From the NCBI RefSeq assembly GCF_021347895.1, contig NC_067113.1, forward strand, positions 42,323,474 to 42,387,473: 64,000 nt of DNA, written 5' to 3'. The notes below the pieces were generated by a model that was given only the letters and a program-made list of their open reading frames with translations, was not told the origin of the DNA and ran no database searches. Below are positions 23,223 through 34,514 of the stretch, one piece after another. Position 1 is the stretch's first letter; every line of letters starts with the position of its first letter. Position numbers and translations under genes: made by a program. This DNA is from Acanthochromis polyacanthus (taxonomy: Eukaryota; Chordata; Actinopteri; Pomacentridae).

Positions 23223-25315
23223 ATCCCAAATTCCGCCGTCGTATTTCAAACATATGATGTGGATCATTAAGTTAATAACGATGGGAGACATGGCATATAC
23301 ATATCCAAATAAATGATGTTTTTGACAGACGTTAGCTGTAACTACAAGGTGCCTATCTTCCATTCAGGTGCAGGTCAGCACTGTCAGTGAGGCAGAGGCT
23401 GGAGAAAATACACAAAAAGATAAAAACTTCCTACGCAGCAGGGCAAGTCTGCTCTCTGTTCTGGGATGACGGTGTTCATACCTGCAGGAAACATTGTCCA
23501 AGGCACAAAAAAACAGATATTGGTTGGGGTTTATGAAACAAAAGGAAAATGTGTTTGACTTGCACACACTCCCACACTAGTAAATGGACCTTATTGAGAG
23601 CTTTGTTTTCTCTGTTTTTGCCTCAGTTGGGTACCATGGATGCATAATGGAGCTTAAGGTACACACATGTTTTGAAATCTCTAATTCAGGCAGTAGTGGA
23701 GGTGATGATTTGGCATTTTCCCCGCAGTTGCATAAAATTAATTGGTTAATTCAACTGCTAGCAAAATATTTACCGGGGATCAAGGGAAAACTATGTAATT
23801 ACACAGTTTTCCGTGATCTTGAATAATTTCATGGCATTAACATAATCAGTTAATGTCTTCCATTAGCTGTGTTTTATAGTTTCACTCTGCTTTTCATGTA
23901 CGTTTTTTTATCCCTTCTGTTTTTCTGTTTGACTCATTAGGTGTCACTTACCTGCAACTCTTCATTTCACCTGCCTTTTGATTTGAACACTTTTAATAAG
24001 CATTTTTGAACTCATCCACAGCTGGATTCTGGTTTGATTTGATAATCATTGTTTTGCACCACAGGTTGACAGGCAAAATGCGTCTGTTTTTTAGACTGAT
24101 ACGGTTACTCTTTGGATTGACACTCAGCTGGGTAGAGCTCCTGCAGTGCCAAGCTTGGTAGACTACCGCTAATTTTAAAGCCTGCTGGTTTGTGCATGCA
24201 GAGGGGTCCCACTTGCTGGACTATTATGGTCTGCCGAGGGGTCAGAGTTACAGCGTGGGACTGCGGTAATCCTGTCTAAAGCAGGAAAGAGAGCTATTTG
24301 AGGTCTTGTACTGACTTCTCGTACACTTCTTTTCTGTAATCCATGTTTCATAGCTGTCTTATTATTCATATAGCTTCTTGAAAGCATTGTAAGAATAATT
24401 GATATTATAATTTTTTTACATTTTAAAAAGAAATGTATCTTCTCTAAAAATAGTACCACTAAAGGCATCTAGTTTAAAGAAGCTACAAAATCCACACAAG
24501 GAGGTACAAGGGGAGGATGCAGGCGTACGTCAGCAACAGGACTTTGACCTTCACATCCTGTCTTTGACCATTATGACTAGACTGAAATTCTGTTTTCACT
24601 CAGTGTTTGCTTTCAGTTTTGACTTGCAGTTTAGGCAACAAAACTACATGAGTAGATTTGGAGAAGTGCAACACTGTGGCTGACACTTTCACAAAGAAAA
24701 CGACATCTGGGTAAAGTTTAGGCGCCACAATTATTTTTAATATTTTGTAAAATGGGTTGAAATCCAACCCTTTCACAAAATAATTTAAACCTCTCCTCTA
24801 TTTTCTTGGTTGCCTCCCGATCTAATATACATTTGGTTGGAGAACACTAAGGCCATAAAATAAGAGACACATATTTTTATTTGCAAACGTATTTTTGATA
24901 TATTCCAAACAAACGTACTCTGGTGGAAAATTTGTTTTCCTCAAATTATAAGTGAGAATGCAGTTTAGTTGTATAAAAGCATCATTTGTGGGAGACAGGG
25001 CTGGCTTCAGAGACAACATGGAGACCGCAAGAACTTTGATTGGTCAGTTCTGGCTGCTTTTTGCTCGGTTTTGGCTGCTTTTCTTTTCTTTCTGTGCAAA
25101 TTTCTCCTGCCTTTGGAGAGCATAGGTACTGAAGGGACTTGAGGAAAGCAGTTTTCTCTTTTTTAGTAATGCAAAGGAAAGTAACCTTCTGCTTGCCACA
25201 CTCCCCCCGTCATGGTGAATAACACAACATTAACACAGTGTTTACATAACTGTGACCTTCTCTTCACACAGAGGGGGATTTGAAGTTGCCTACATGGATC
25301 TCCAGTTATATAGTC
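23223..25315. other. non-coding intron sequence, nothing recognised
   Basis: No supported gene or bounded repeat. Confidence 0.4.
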
Positions 25316-25570
25316 AGGGCTCCAGACTGTAATATAGATTATTTTTTGAGAGCTTTCCAGTTAAATTTTCACGTACCGACATTGGTGCCAGTGCATGATG
25401 ATTATTGGGCTGCTTTAGTGCCCTTCCAGCCAGTATCAGCAGCTAATGCAGTAGCCAATGTGGTAGAAAATAGTACTTTTTAATTATACTTTTACTTTTG
25501 GTGACCATTGCGTTAGTACTACCTATCAAGAAAGTTGGTACTACCAGTAGAAAAGATAGTCTGGAGCCCT
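25316..25570. mobile_element. short TIR element (MITE), hAT-like end
   Basis: A 255-bp interval is bounded by perfect 13-bp inverted repeats AGGGCTCCAGACT and AGTCTGGAGCCCT. No clear 8-bp target duplication is seen. An open frame inside (25280-25483) runs out of the left flank and shows no domain. Confidence 0.65.
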
Positions 25571-26737
25571 AAATGTTACAAAATTTAAAGGCCACCATAG
25601 CTGTACATTACAATGTAAATACAATTTGCTTTGAGGAATGTAATTAAAGTACAATACAGTTCAATTTGTAATTCACCCGTTGACTTTAGTGTTGTGCTGG
25701 CGACATCATAGGTGGGGACTAATTACAGGCATCTGTTGTGGGATCAACCAGGTTTTTCATGCCAATAATAGTTTCAGTACTTAGGATAATAAAAAATAAA
25801 CCAGATTCTGCAACAAGGTAAATAAACTAGCAAATGTTGCCAATTAAACATTTTCTTTCTGCGTATCTGCTAGCAGACATGCAGACACAGATTTCTCTGC
25901 AGAAGTCCAGTACTGCCTGTTTTGGACCAGATCAAGTTTCAGACTTCTTGCCGTGTCCCACATCACTGAGCAGAGGGCAGAGTGGGGTCCCTGTGGTTTT
26001 ATGCCTTGGTCTGCGGTGTTCCCAAACAGACTGACCCCCCTGAAGCTGCAAATATCCCTCTGTCCTCTCAGCCCTGCAGACACACACATAAACACACCCA
26101 CAGCCGGATTCTTTACAAGCCTGGCTGAAACCGCTGCTCCGTTCCAACCTACTGTGGAGGTTATAGACAAGAGAACAAGTTTGGCAAACTTAAAAGTGCG
26201 CAGGGAGCCGTTTCCCACAGACGTATTAAAGCTCTTACAGACAGTCAACGATCTCTGCCCGGCTCTGCTGAACCCAGCTGGCCTGCCCTCAGGCTTTTAG
26301 CTCAGTCTGACACATTCAGAGGAATGCTGATGCTGCTCTCTGGGTCAACAATCACAGCCATACTCCATTTGCTTGTTTGCCAAAAGCTTTTTTTTGTTGT
26401 TCTTCTTTTCTTTTGCTGTACCCCCTATGTACAGGGAGCTCATTTTGAGGTCTTGCTAAGTGCTGATTAAAATATTATAGACTCAGTTGGAGTGAAAATG
26501 AGGGTCAAACAGACTTCAAGTTCAAAGCAAGAAAAGTGAAAGGATTTTACTTGATAAACAGGCCGTTTAAAAGAAAGCATCCCGGGGCGTTGAGGCCAGT
26601 ACAAGCTTTGATCCTTGAGAATATCTTGAACGCTGTTTGACTCGGCTCTGTCCCCAAACAACCCTGTCACAAGAAACCCTGTTGTGCAATTTTGGGACTC
26701 GACTCAAACGAAAAGGCATCAAGTTTTGGAGAGGATG
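25571..26737. other. non-coding intron sequence, nothing recognised
   Basis: Overlapping open frames on both strands around 25844-26300 have no recognisable domains and are considered chance. Confidence 0.4.
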
Positions 26738-26745
26738 ATTATAAC
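26738..26745. repeat. target-site duplication ATTATAAC, left copy
   Basis: Identical to 29555-29562. It fits the hAT target consensus with T at position 2 and A at position 7. Confidence 0.93.
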
Positions 26746-26939
26746 TAGGGCTGGGAAAAAAATCGGTTTTGTTTTAAAATCGAGTTTGGAGGCCGAATCG
26801 ATTCATATTTTCACAAAATCGAGTTTTTCAAGTTTTTTCCCCCCACCCCACACATTTTGCAATCGCCAACTGGCTTTCCGTAGTTTTGCGGAGCGGGAAT
26901 CTTGAGCGGCCCCCTCCCCCTGCGCGCGCAGCACTTGTA

Positions 26940-27810
26940 ATGACAACAAACAAAATGGCAGAACAACCCGGTGCAAAAGAGCAGCTTCTCCCCAAAAAGG
27001 GTACAACGACGTCGATAATCTGGAATTGGTTTGGATTTACGGCTTCAGATGAGGGCCAAACAACGCCTCGCTGTAAAATATGCCAGAAAGCTGTTGTTGT
27101 GGCCTGCAGCAGCACCACGAATTTATTTCAGCATCTGAAGAGAAAACATGCTCCGGAGTGGGAGAAGTGTCGTCTTCTTCGACGTGAGAATCAGTCAAGC
27201 ACGAGCAGCACAGACAGCACCCAGGCTGTAAAGCAAAGGACTCTTGAGCAAAGTTTTTCACGCGGTGTCCCATACGAGAAGAGCGGAGCCAGGTGGAAAG
27301 CAATTACGGAGGCAATAACTTTTTATATAGCCACGGACATGCTCCCAGTGTACAGTGTGGAGAAGAGAGGGTTTAACCACATGCTTAGTGTTTTGGACGC
27401 TCGATATACTGTACCCAGTCGCAAGTACTTTTCTGATGTTGCACTTCCACAACTCTACAATACGACTCGGCAGAAGATAAACCGTGAGTTGAAGGACATT
27501 GACTTTTATGCAGCAACCACTGATCTTTGGTCAAGTCGAACCATGCAACCGTACATGTGCCTTACTGTTCATTATATCAATGAAAGTTGGAATCTACGAA
27601 GCGTGTGTCTCCAAACGTCATATTTCCCCGAGGACCACACTGGCGATACGATTGGTCAAGAGCTAAAGGATGCTCTCAACTCGTGGGGCCTTTCAGAAGA
27701 GCGTCTAACATGTATGACAACTGACAGTGGCACCAATGTAATCAAGGCTATGAAGGACAATAACTGGCCAAACCTCAAGTGCTTTGGGCATCGACTACAC
27801 AATGCCATAG
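26940..27810 (+). CDS. hAT transposase, exon 1 (BED finger and catalytic core start)
   Basis: The ATG at 26940 (MTTNKMAEQPG) is the first in frame; the ATG at 26955 is an alternative. The open frame extends upstream to 26886 only from a TTG. Residues 25-70 form a BED zinc finger: SIIWNWFGF, then C45, C48, H65 and H70. The catalytic region follows, with the first acidic residue in TTDLWSS (D195), the second in TTDSGTN (D262), and the CFGHRLHNA motif (C281, H284) typical of hAT enzymes. The exon ends at 27810 before GTACGT. It would cut and paste elements with TAGGGCTGGG-type ends, acting in the nucleus. Confidence 0.9.
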
Positions 27811-28161
27811 GTACGTTTTTGAGAAGATAAACAAACATGTATGTACTGTAGTATGATCATTATGAGGTGTTGCAAGTATTAAATTTATAGTAGACTTCAC
27901 TTTTATTAATAATATGATTCTGGTAAAACAGGGTTTTATGAGTTATTGTGTTGTAGTGTTTGTTTTGTAACACAATTAGATTTAAAACTAGATGTATTTG
28001 TTAAAAAATGGGGGTTTAGTTGTCACCATCTAAATTTAGAGAGCATATTTATGGATATATGTAGTTGTAAATTTAAGGGGTAACTTTTTTTCAGTTCAGT
28101 TAACCTAAGCTGTAAAATGCAAATACAATTATGTTTTTTTGTTTTGTTTCATCTTTTACAG
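27811..28161 (+). other. intron of the hAT transposase gene
   Basis: A 351-bp AT-rich segment begins GTACGT and ends TTTTACAG. Removing it restores a single frame across conserved hAT sequence, which is the main evidence for it. Confidence 0.85.
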
Positions 28162-29159
28162 TTAATGGTGTGAAAGATGAACGCATAGACCGGGCGATAG
28201 GAGTGTGCAAAAAGGCAGTTTCAGCCTTTTCCTACAGCTGGAAGAAAAGAAGGGACATGGCTGAAGTTCAGGCAGAGCTCGGTCTTCCTCCTCATCAGCT
28301 GGTTACAGAATCCTTAACAAGATGGGGATCACGCCAAAAAATGATTGACCGTTTCCTGGAACAAGAAAAGGCGATCGTCCGGGTTCTTGGTGCAGATAAG
28401 AAAAGCAGGCATCTTGTACCAACGTGGCAAGATCTTGAAGTGCTGGAAGCAACAAATAAGGCGGTCAAGCCCCTTCAAGACTTCACAGATGCACTGAGTG
28501 GGGAGGCTTACGTTAGTGTTAGCTATATTAAACCTGTCCTCCATTTATTTAGAACTAGCCTCCTGCAGCCACAAGAAGAAGATGTAGCTCTTACTGCTAC
28601 AATAAAAAGAAACATCATGAGCTATCTTGACAAAAAATACAGTGACCCTGAAAATGATGAGTTATTAGACATGGCGTCGCTTATGGATCCACGTTTTCGC
28701 AGCACCTACATTGACCCTAGCAAACTAGACCTCATTAAAAAAAGAGCTGTGACTGAACTCTCTGCTCTCTACTCACAGAATAGTTCTGAAACATCAGTGT
28801 GTGAAAATCAACGCTCAGACTCTCCACCAAAGAAGAAAACTTTAGCTGCCTTCTTCAAAAAAGCAGTACCAACCTCACTACCCCACCAGACAGAAAGTGA
28901 CAAAATTGAAGCAGAGCTCAACTCCTATCTTTTGAGTCCTGTGGTGGATCCAGACACTGACCCACTAGAGTGGTGGAGGCAGCACCAACCCAACTTCACA
29001 AGACTCAGTCGTCTTGCAAGAAAGTACTTGGCCATTCCTGCAACCAGTGCCCCGTCGGAGAGAGTCTTTAGTGTAGGTGGGGGTATTGTCACCTGTCACC
29101 GAGCTTGCCTTAAGCCTGCTGTTGTTGATCGGCTAATTTTTTTAGCAAAGAATGTTTAA
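28162..29159 (+). CDS. hAT transposase, exon 2 (catalytic end and hATC dimerisation domain)
   Basis: The acceptor TTTTACAG precedes VNGVKDERIDRAIG, and the split Val codon joins exon 1 in frame, giving a 622-residue protein. TRWGSR and LEQEKAI (W345, E357) match the third catalytic acidic position of hAT enzymes. A low-complexity spacer rich in Ser and Lys contains KKKTLAAFFKKA. Residues 540-622 are the hATC domain: ELNSYLLS, DPLEWWRQH, LARKYLAIPATSAPSERVFS. No stop or frameshift occurs. A stop codon TAA ends it at 29157-29159. AATAAA near 29411 could polyadenylate the transcript. Confidence 0.9.
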
Positions 29160-29554
29160 TGGAACTTTTCATGTTTAATGATGTTGTTCACATTTTGAAC
29201 AGTGGTATCTCAGGAAATGATTTTGCTTTATTTGCTGATAATCAGTCCAGATCATTTTTAGTTACTTACTAAAATGTTTCACTTATTTTCCCTCAGTTGC
29301 GAGGATGCACAAACAAGATACTATTCAGTGTCACTTTGTTTAGCTGCTGTTTTCAAATGATGACCTTTCCTTGGTCTTGTTCAAGGTTTGTTGTTGCACT
29401 TTAACAAAAACAATAAATTTATGTATTTTTCATATTTTTGCTGTCAGCACTTGTTTTTCTGTGATCGAAAAAAAAAATCGAATCGTGAATCGTGAATCGA
29501 GTTTTTTTGTAAAAAATCGAAGATTTTTTTTTTAGGCAAAATCGCCCAGCTCTA

Positions 29555-29562
29555 ATTATAAC
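29555..29562. repeat. target-site duplication ATTATAAC, right copy
   Basis: Exact match to 26738-26745. Confidence 0.93.
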
Positions 29563-32500
29563 TGGACAGGGTTTGCAATTAGAGATGAATGGTAAATCTT
29601 TAAAATGTAGAGCTCTATTTTTTTTCAGAGAAGGGCCGCTGTTAAAAGTGCTTTAATGCCTTTTATGCTTTCTTCCTTTTGTTCCTCTCGTCTGTGAATG
29701 TTGGCTGATCTGAGTCACATCATTATACTGCCATTTGGGTCTGAACATGAAATGAGATTTTGATTCTGTCAAGCAAAGGTTTGTTGAGAAAAACATACAG
29801 ACCATTTCTACATGCTAAACTTAAATGAGAGAAGGTATTGAGCACCCTCCACACGCCACACTTGTAACTCTTAATGATTTAATTCTTTATGATTTTTTGA
29901 TTAAAGCATGTCTTTGGTTAGAGGTCACGGCAGGTGACAGAAAACATGCTGTCATTACTCATTTCACCACAGATCATGGATGACCCAGTCACATCTTTTT
30001 GAGGCTGTCAAACGATGTCTCACTCCTGCTCAGAACTGGCATACCTCGGCTGGACCAAACGCTGACCTTGGCAGTCGGTGGTGTCGCATTAATCAGCCAG
30101 CAGCTCCGGGGTGGATGTCCTCACTTTGATCTCTGCCATACCTGAGCCCAGCGCTGCGTCTGTCTGTTACCTGAGCTGACTGGCATCCTTGATTAAAAGA
30201 CAGTGGGCGTCAGTGTAGCAGCGCGCCTCTCCTCCAATAGATCACTGTAATGAAGTCACTGTGCTGTGGCCAGTGGCAGGTGATTAATACACACAAGTCA
30301 TTAATTCTGCTGCAGAAGAGCGTGCCTCTGGTGGAGGTGCCCTTTGCTAGTTTAGAGATAAATCCGAGCACTAAGTGGACGGGGCACTGGCAGGGTGACA
30401 AAACAGCATGTATGTTCATGTTGGGCGCTCCGGGAACAGCAGGTAGGTTGTTAGATCAGCTAAACATTCAACCACTAAACCGTAGTGTAGTGGAGGAGTG
30501 TGTGCTGCATGCCAGGGTTATTGTTCAAAGCCTTTCAGTCATTAAGTGAAGTCATTTTACCAATGTCCGATATCCAAATGTGGGATTTCAAGCAAACTAG
30601 TTAAAACAAAAACATCTTTATGGGTTTATTTTATTTTCAAATATGTGTGAAAAAGTTTTACGATGGGCTACATAATGTGCAGCAGTAGAATATTAATATA
30701 ATACTGATTATTTTATGTGACTGTATTTACATACATTGTACAATATGTATCAATATTGAGATTCAATGGTACATTTGTCTGAACATCATTCATATGAGCA
30801 GAGTAAAGAAGAGCATTTTGTTGACATTAATCAAGAAATATATATGACTTACTATATAGTCCTGTAATGTTGTTGCTTATTGCTGGTGTGAAGCTCAGTG
30901 TTAATTTTACTGTATATGTTTGTATTGGTGCGGCACTGGTTGCCATGGATGCCACCAGAGCTTTAACTACCTCTATTGTGTCACTGCTGCTGTGCAGTTT
31001 TCTGCAGAGACTTGAAGTCCCTTTGAAACCTGTTTGCGTGTTAAACCATTGTCATTAAACATGCAGCCAGTAATCGGCACAGCACGCTTCACGTTGAGTT
31101 TGAGTTTTTATTCATGTGCTCATTTTAAACAATGGATTTGAAAAAAGCATGCAGGGGGTAAAACTTCTAGAGGAGCATCAATGTTACCACTTCACAAATA
31201 ATTTCATTTACTTTATTTGCCTTGTGAATGCTGATTTCATACTACTACTTCTAATATTATTACCATATAATACTGTAGTGAAGTTATAGTTTCATATCAA
31301 CAGTTTCAAAGTAGACTCTCAGTCTGGCAGCTTGTCGTCTCGTACCTGTTTTGCCATCAAACAGCGTCGCTTTGACAGTCATTTAAAAGGCAAATATCAA
31401 CATAGAAGGGTAAAGCACACGGCCTGCTGTGCTGCAGACAAACGCAGAGATGCGTTCACATTCTTGCAGCCAGAGATGGAGCTTCAGAATAGATGACTGA
31501 TCATTTTCCTCCCCAAGGAGAGACTTTCCAACCACAACAGACATTCTAATAGACCATGAAGCACAGCTCCAGATGTAGTTTCTCTCATTCTTCATGTGCA
31601 GAGTGACGGACATGGCTGTTGATGCTGGAGCAGACCAGGATACGTGCTTTACTTACATAAACACTCTTGTGAGGCCCTGACACTCTGTCCTGTTGTAAAC
31701 AGGAAGCAAAAACGATTCTGGAGATCTGGCCACTCAAGTTTTTAATGTCTTTGGAGTGGCTTGTGTCATCCTCACCGGAAATGTTGTTTGTGTAGTTATG
31801 TGCGTGGACTTTTGGCTGCATTTTGCTGCAGTATCAAAATTTTGGCTCAGTGGGAAATGGGTAGGATTTTACCTAATGTTGTAGTATTGAATAAAATTGT
31901 TTCTGTCACATGCTATCAGTCGCATCTGGGCAGCATGAAAGCAACTTTCCAAAACCGATTCAGATTTAGGAGACTTTAAAATTAACATTTTGGGGAAAAG
32001 GTTACATGTGTTAACGCTTATCTTCTGAATAGTTTCTCAGTTAAAAACATGATCTAGAGTCTTTAATCCTGCAAAGTATTACCACAAGATAACATTATTT
32101 GCAGCCATTCAAGATATCTAAATACATAGGGCTTTTATATACAATGAGCTGTACTTACATTTGAAAACTTTAGGCCAACTGTCTTACTAAAGAATGTTGT
32201 TTTGTGCCTTTTACTCTATTTGGGCTTAACAAATTGTCCTGTTCTGAGTAACTCGTAGCTTTGGACCCCTTGTAATGCTGAAAGGTGAACACTTTGCTCA
32301 AAACATTCAATGTCAAAGAACTGGTCATCCTTCAGCACCTTCAGCGCTTATTTCAGCCGGCCAGAAAAATACACACATTTTGATGATGTCAGGGGCAAAA
32401 ACATCCCTTATATGGTTGCACACAGATCCCCTTTTCCCTTTATTTGGAGCAGAAGAAAATGCAGAGCAATTTGCAATACTAGGGTGCAAAACGGGCTGCA

Positions 32501-34345
32501 TCTCTATCCAAAATAAACTTTGAGATTCCCAATCCCACTTTTCGGGCAAGTTTGCGCATAGCAGTGTGGTTAGTCACTGCACAACTCACTGTGTGTTGTT
32601 GACACAGACAGACTCCTGTTTAATGTCGTTTTTCTAAGCCCCGAAATGTCTCATTTCCCACTTATTGTTAGTTCCTAATCCCAAAATGATGCCATATCAA
32701 GTTGGGAACTGTAAGTTGCTGTAGAAAAACATTTTATTTGCATTGTGTGCACAATGACGGATACACTTCAAGTACGAAATTGTGTCCAATGCGAGAACGG
32801 CACGCTCTGAAAGTCAAAACCTATGACTTTTAATAAGAGAATTTTTATTGGCCGGGCTTGTTCGCTGCTGTACGTGCATGGGAGAGATGCAGGGAGTTGC
32901 ATCAGGAGGCGATGGAGAGCGCTGTTAAGCCCTGAGTGAGAGTCAAAGAGAACAGGAGCTGGCATTTTCCCCAAGGACAGCTGATAAACCGTTTGGCAGG
33001 AAAGGCCTTGCAAATGACTGCATTCCAAGTTAACCTTGTAAGGCTATTTTTGCCACTGAAGGGACTGTTGAGCAGGCATCTTTTGTTCGCCGTGCAGCAT
33101 GAAACAGGAAAGACCGGTTTGCATTGTGCCCCTCTGGGAGTTTGACCCCAGCCTCTGTCTCTCGTCACGATCCGAGCGTCCATCCTAATGTCAGGCTCTG
33201 TTTATGCCGTGCGTCTTCTCCACTCCCGACAGATGAACCCGCTAACTCTGTGGCACTGTTCATTGTAAAGTAATGCAAATAGGAAGCCGAGGCTGTGCAC
33301 ATATTTCAAGATAAAGCAAAGAATCCAGATTAAGAGGAGTGAAGTTGGAGGTTTTCCCAGCCAATGTGCATGGTCTCTGCCTAAATAATGAAAGCTAACT
33401 CCCTTCTTCTTTGTCAGAGCTCCCAGTATGTTTATACTTGTCTTTTATTGTGTTTTCAAGGGACATTCCACTGTTCAAAAATTCCCCCGGACTGTCCCCA
33501 GGAGGTGAAAGGCCCTTATGCAGGCTGCTTTCCTGTTGCCTTACTGCAGTCCATCTGGTGCTGGGGTAGCGTTTTAGCTGCTGCTCCTCAGGGATTCCTG
33601 GAAGTGAATGTGATCATGTCTTAAGAGGATTAAGAGGAGACTCTGGTTGTGTTGAGGCAGAGGTCAATATCACTGTCATTGTGGGAATGACCTTGTCTGT
33701 CACTGTGCCATCTGAAGTGACAAAGTTACTGTTGGCTTTCTGCAGGAGCTGGTTTTGTAAGCGAAAAACTTTACATCACAGGAAAAAAATGCATGAAACC
33801 TGATTCTAAACCCGAGATTTCTATTGGGAAAACTGATTTCCTGGCAAAGTTTAAAGGCTAACTGAGCAGCTAGAGCTATCGAAAATGATTAAAGGTCAGA
33901 AACGTATCTGACACTAAAACTAAAATAGCAGGGTTAGATACTTTTTCCTGGCTAGGGAAGCCTATGTATTCACCAAAGGGTCTAGTCTGTCCAGATGCTC
34001 GGGTAAAAAGTTATATTAAATATCTTAAAATGGGCTCAGAATTAACAGTCGTAGGCTAAAAATATGGCTTTGCTAGTGAAGAAGTTAGCTCACTGATGGG
34101 TTTAACAGTAACCTGGGGCCTGTTTTGAGCACACTTAATCGTGGCTGCGCAAGTAATTCCCGACAAATTTGCAAGTCCTCCAGGCCTTTTACGTGTACAA
34201 CATTTCTTCTGAAGAGTGAAATGCATCGTAATTACGTACAAGAATTTATTTTTAGTTGGAAGCCAGCGCTGAATGTTGTAAGTTTGCTAAAATGGGCCGA
34301 GTGTGTGTGAGCTGTCTGATTTCATCTCTTAATGTCTCCTCTCAG
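29563..34345. other. non-coding, end of the large pawr 5' intron
   Basis: No further gene or bounded repeat was seen. The final part leads into a pyrimidine-rich acceptor (TCTCCTCTCAG) directly before the pawr exon at 34346. The open frame starting 34256 simply runs from intron into that exon. Confidence 0.5.
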
Positions 34346-34471
34346 AGCCTGGATGAGCTGGATGATGATGACACGGGGGAGAAGGACAGGAGGGAGGAGG
34401 AGGAGCTGGTCCAGGCCAACACTTTCCAGAATGAGGCCATGACAGCTGACCCTGCCACCGGCTCCTTACTG
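34346..34471 (+). CDS. pawr: pawr (Par-4), first coding exon in the window; start of SAC-distal acidic region
   Basis: This 126-bp exon has a polypyrimidine tract plus CAG before it and GTAAGA after it, and is phase 0 on both sides (42 codons). The product starts SLDELDDDDTGEKDRREEEE and contains TFQNEA, matching the acidic linker after the SAC region of vertebrate Par-4 (LDEYEDDE..., TIQNEA in mammals, from recall). Par-4 is a pro-apoptotic regulator acting in cytoplasm and nucleus; family knowledge gives WT1, atypical PKC and DAPK3 as partners through the C-terminal zipper. The N-terminal exon, with the SAC core and nuclear localisation signal, is not in the window, so the gene is partial on the 5' side. 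Identity rests on the joined five-exon product; this exon alone is only moderately conserved. Reading continues open into the intron for 74 codons. Confidence 0.9.
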
Positions 34472-34490
34472 GTAAGAAGCAGCATGACAC

Positions 34491-34514
34491 GAAGAAGAAG
34501 AAGAAGAAGAAGAA
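34491..34514 (+). repeat. (GAA)8 trinucleotide repeat next to the splice donor
   Basis: A perfect GAA/AGA tract lies 20 bp downstream of the exon end. Reading through it in the exon frame gives a poly-Arg stretch. Confidence 0.95.

Larger units (their letters stand above)
26746..29554 (+). mobile_element. near-intact hAT (ZBED-like) DNA transposon
   Basis: The 2809-bp element has ends TAGGGCTGGGAAAA and (reverse) TAGAGCTGGGCGAT, subterminal clusters of AATCGA/TCGATT motifs, and a perfect 8-bp target-site duplication. It contains one two-exon transposase gene without stops or frameshifts. The intact coding sequence and unmutated duplication indicate recent insertion into the pawr intron. Imperfect terminal repeats (one G/A difference near the tip) may reduce activity, but are common in the group. 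Confidence 0.93.

Noticed and set aside
25844..26300. Overlapping open frames of 71-134 codons on both strands
   Set aside because: GC-richer stretch with frames on both strands, no domain, no splice-linked neighbours.
34256..34345. In-frame extension upstream of the first pawr exon
   Set aside because: A clear pyrimidine tract and CAG acceptor precede 34346, and Par-4 similarity begins exactly there.
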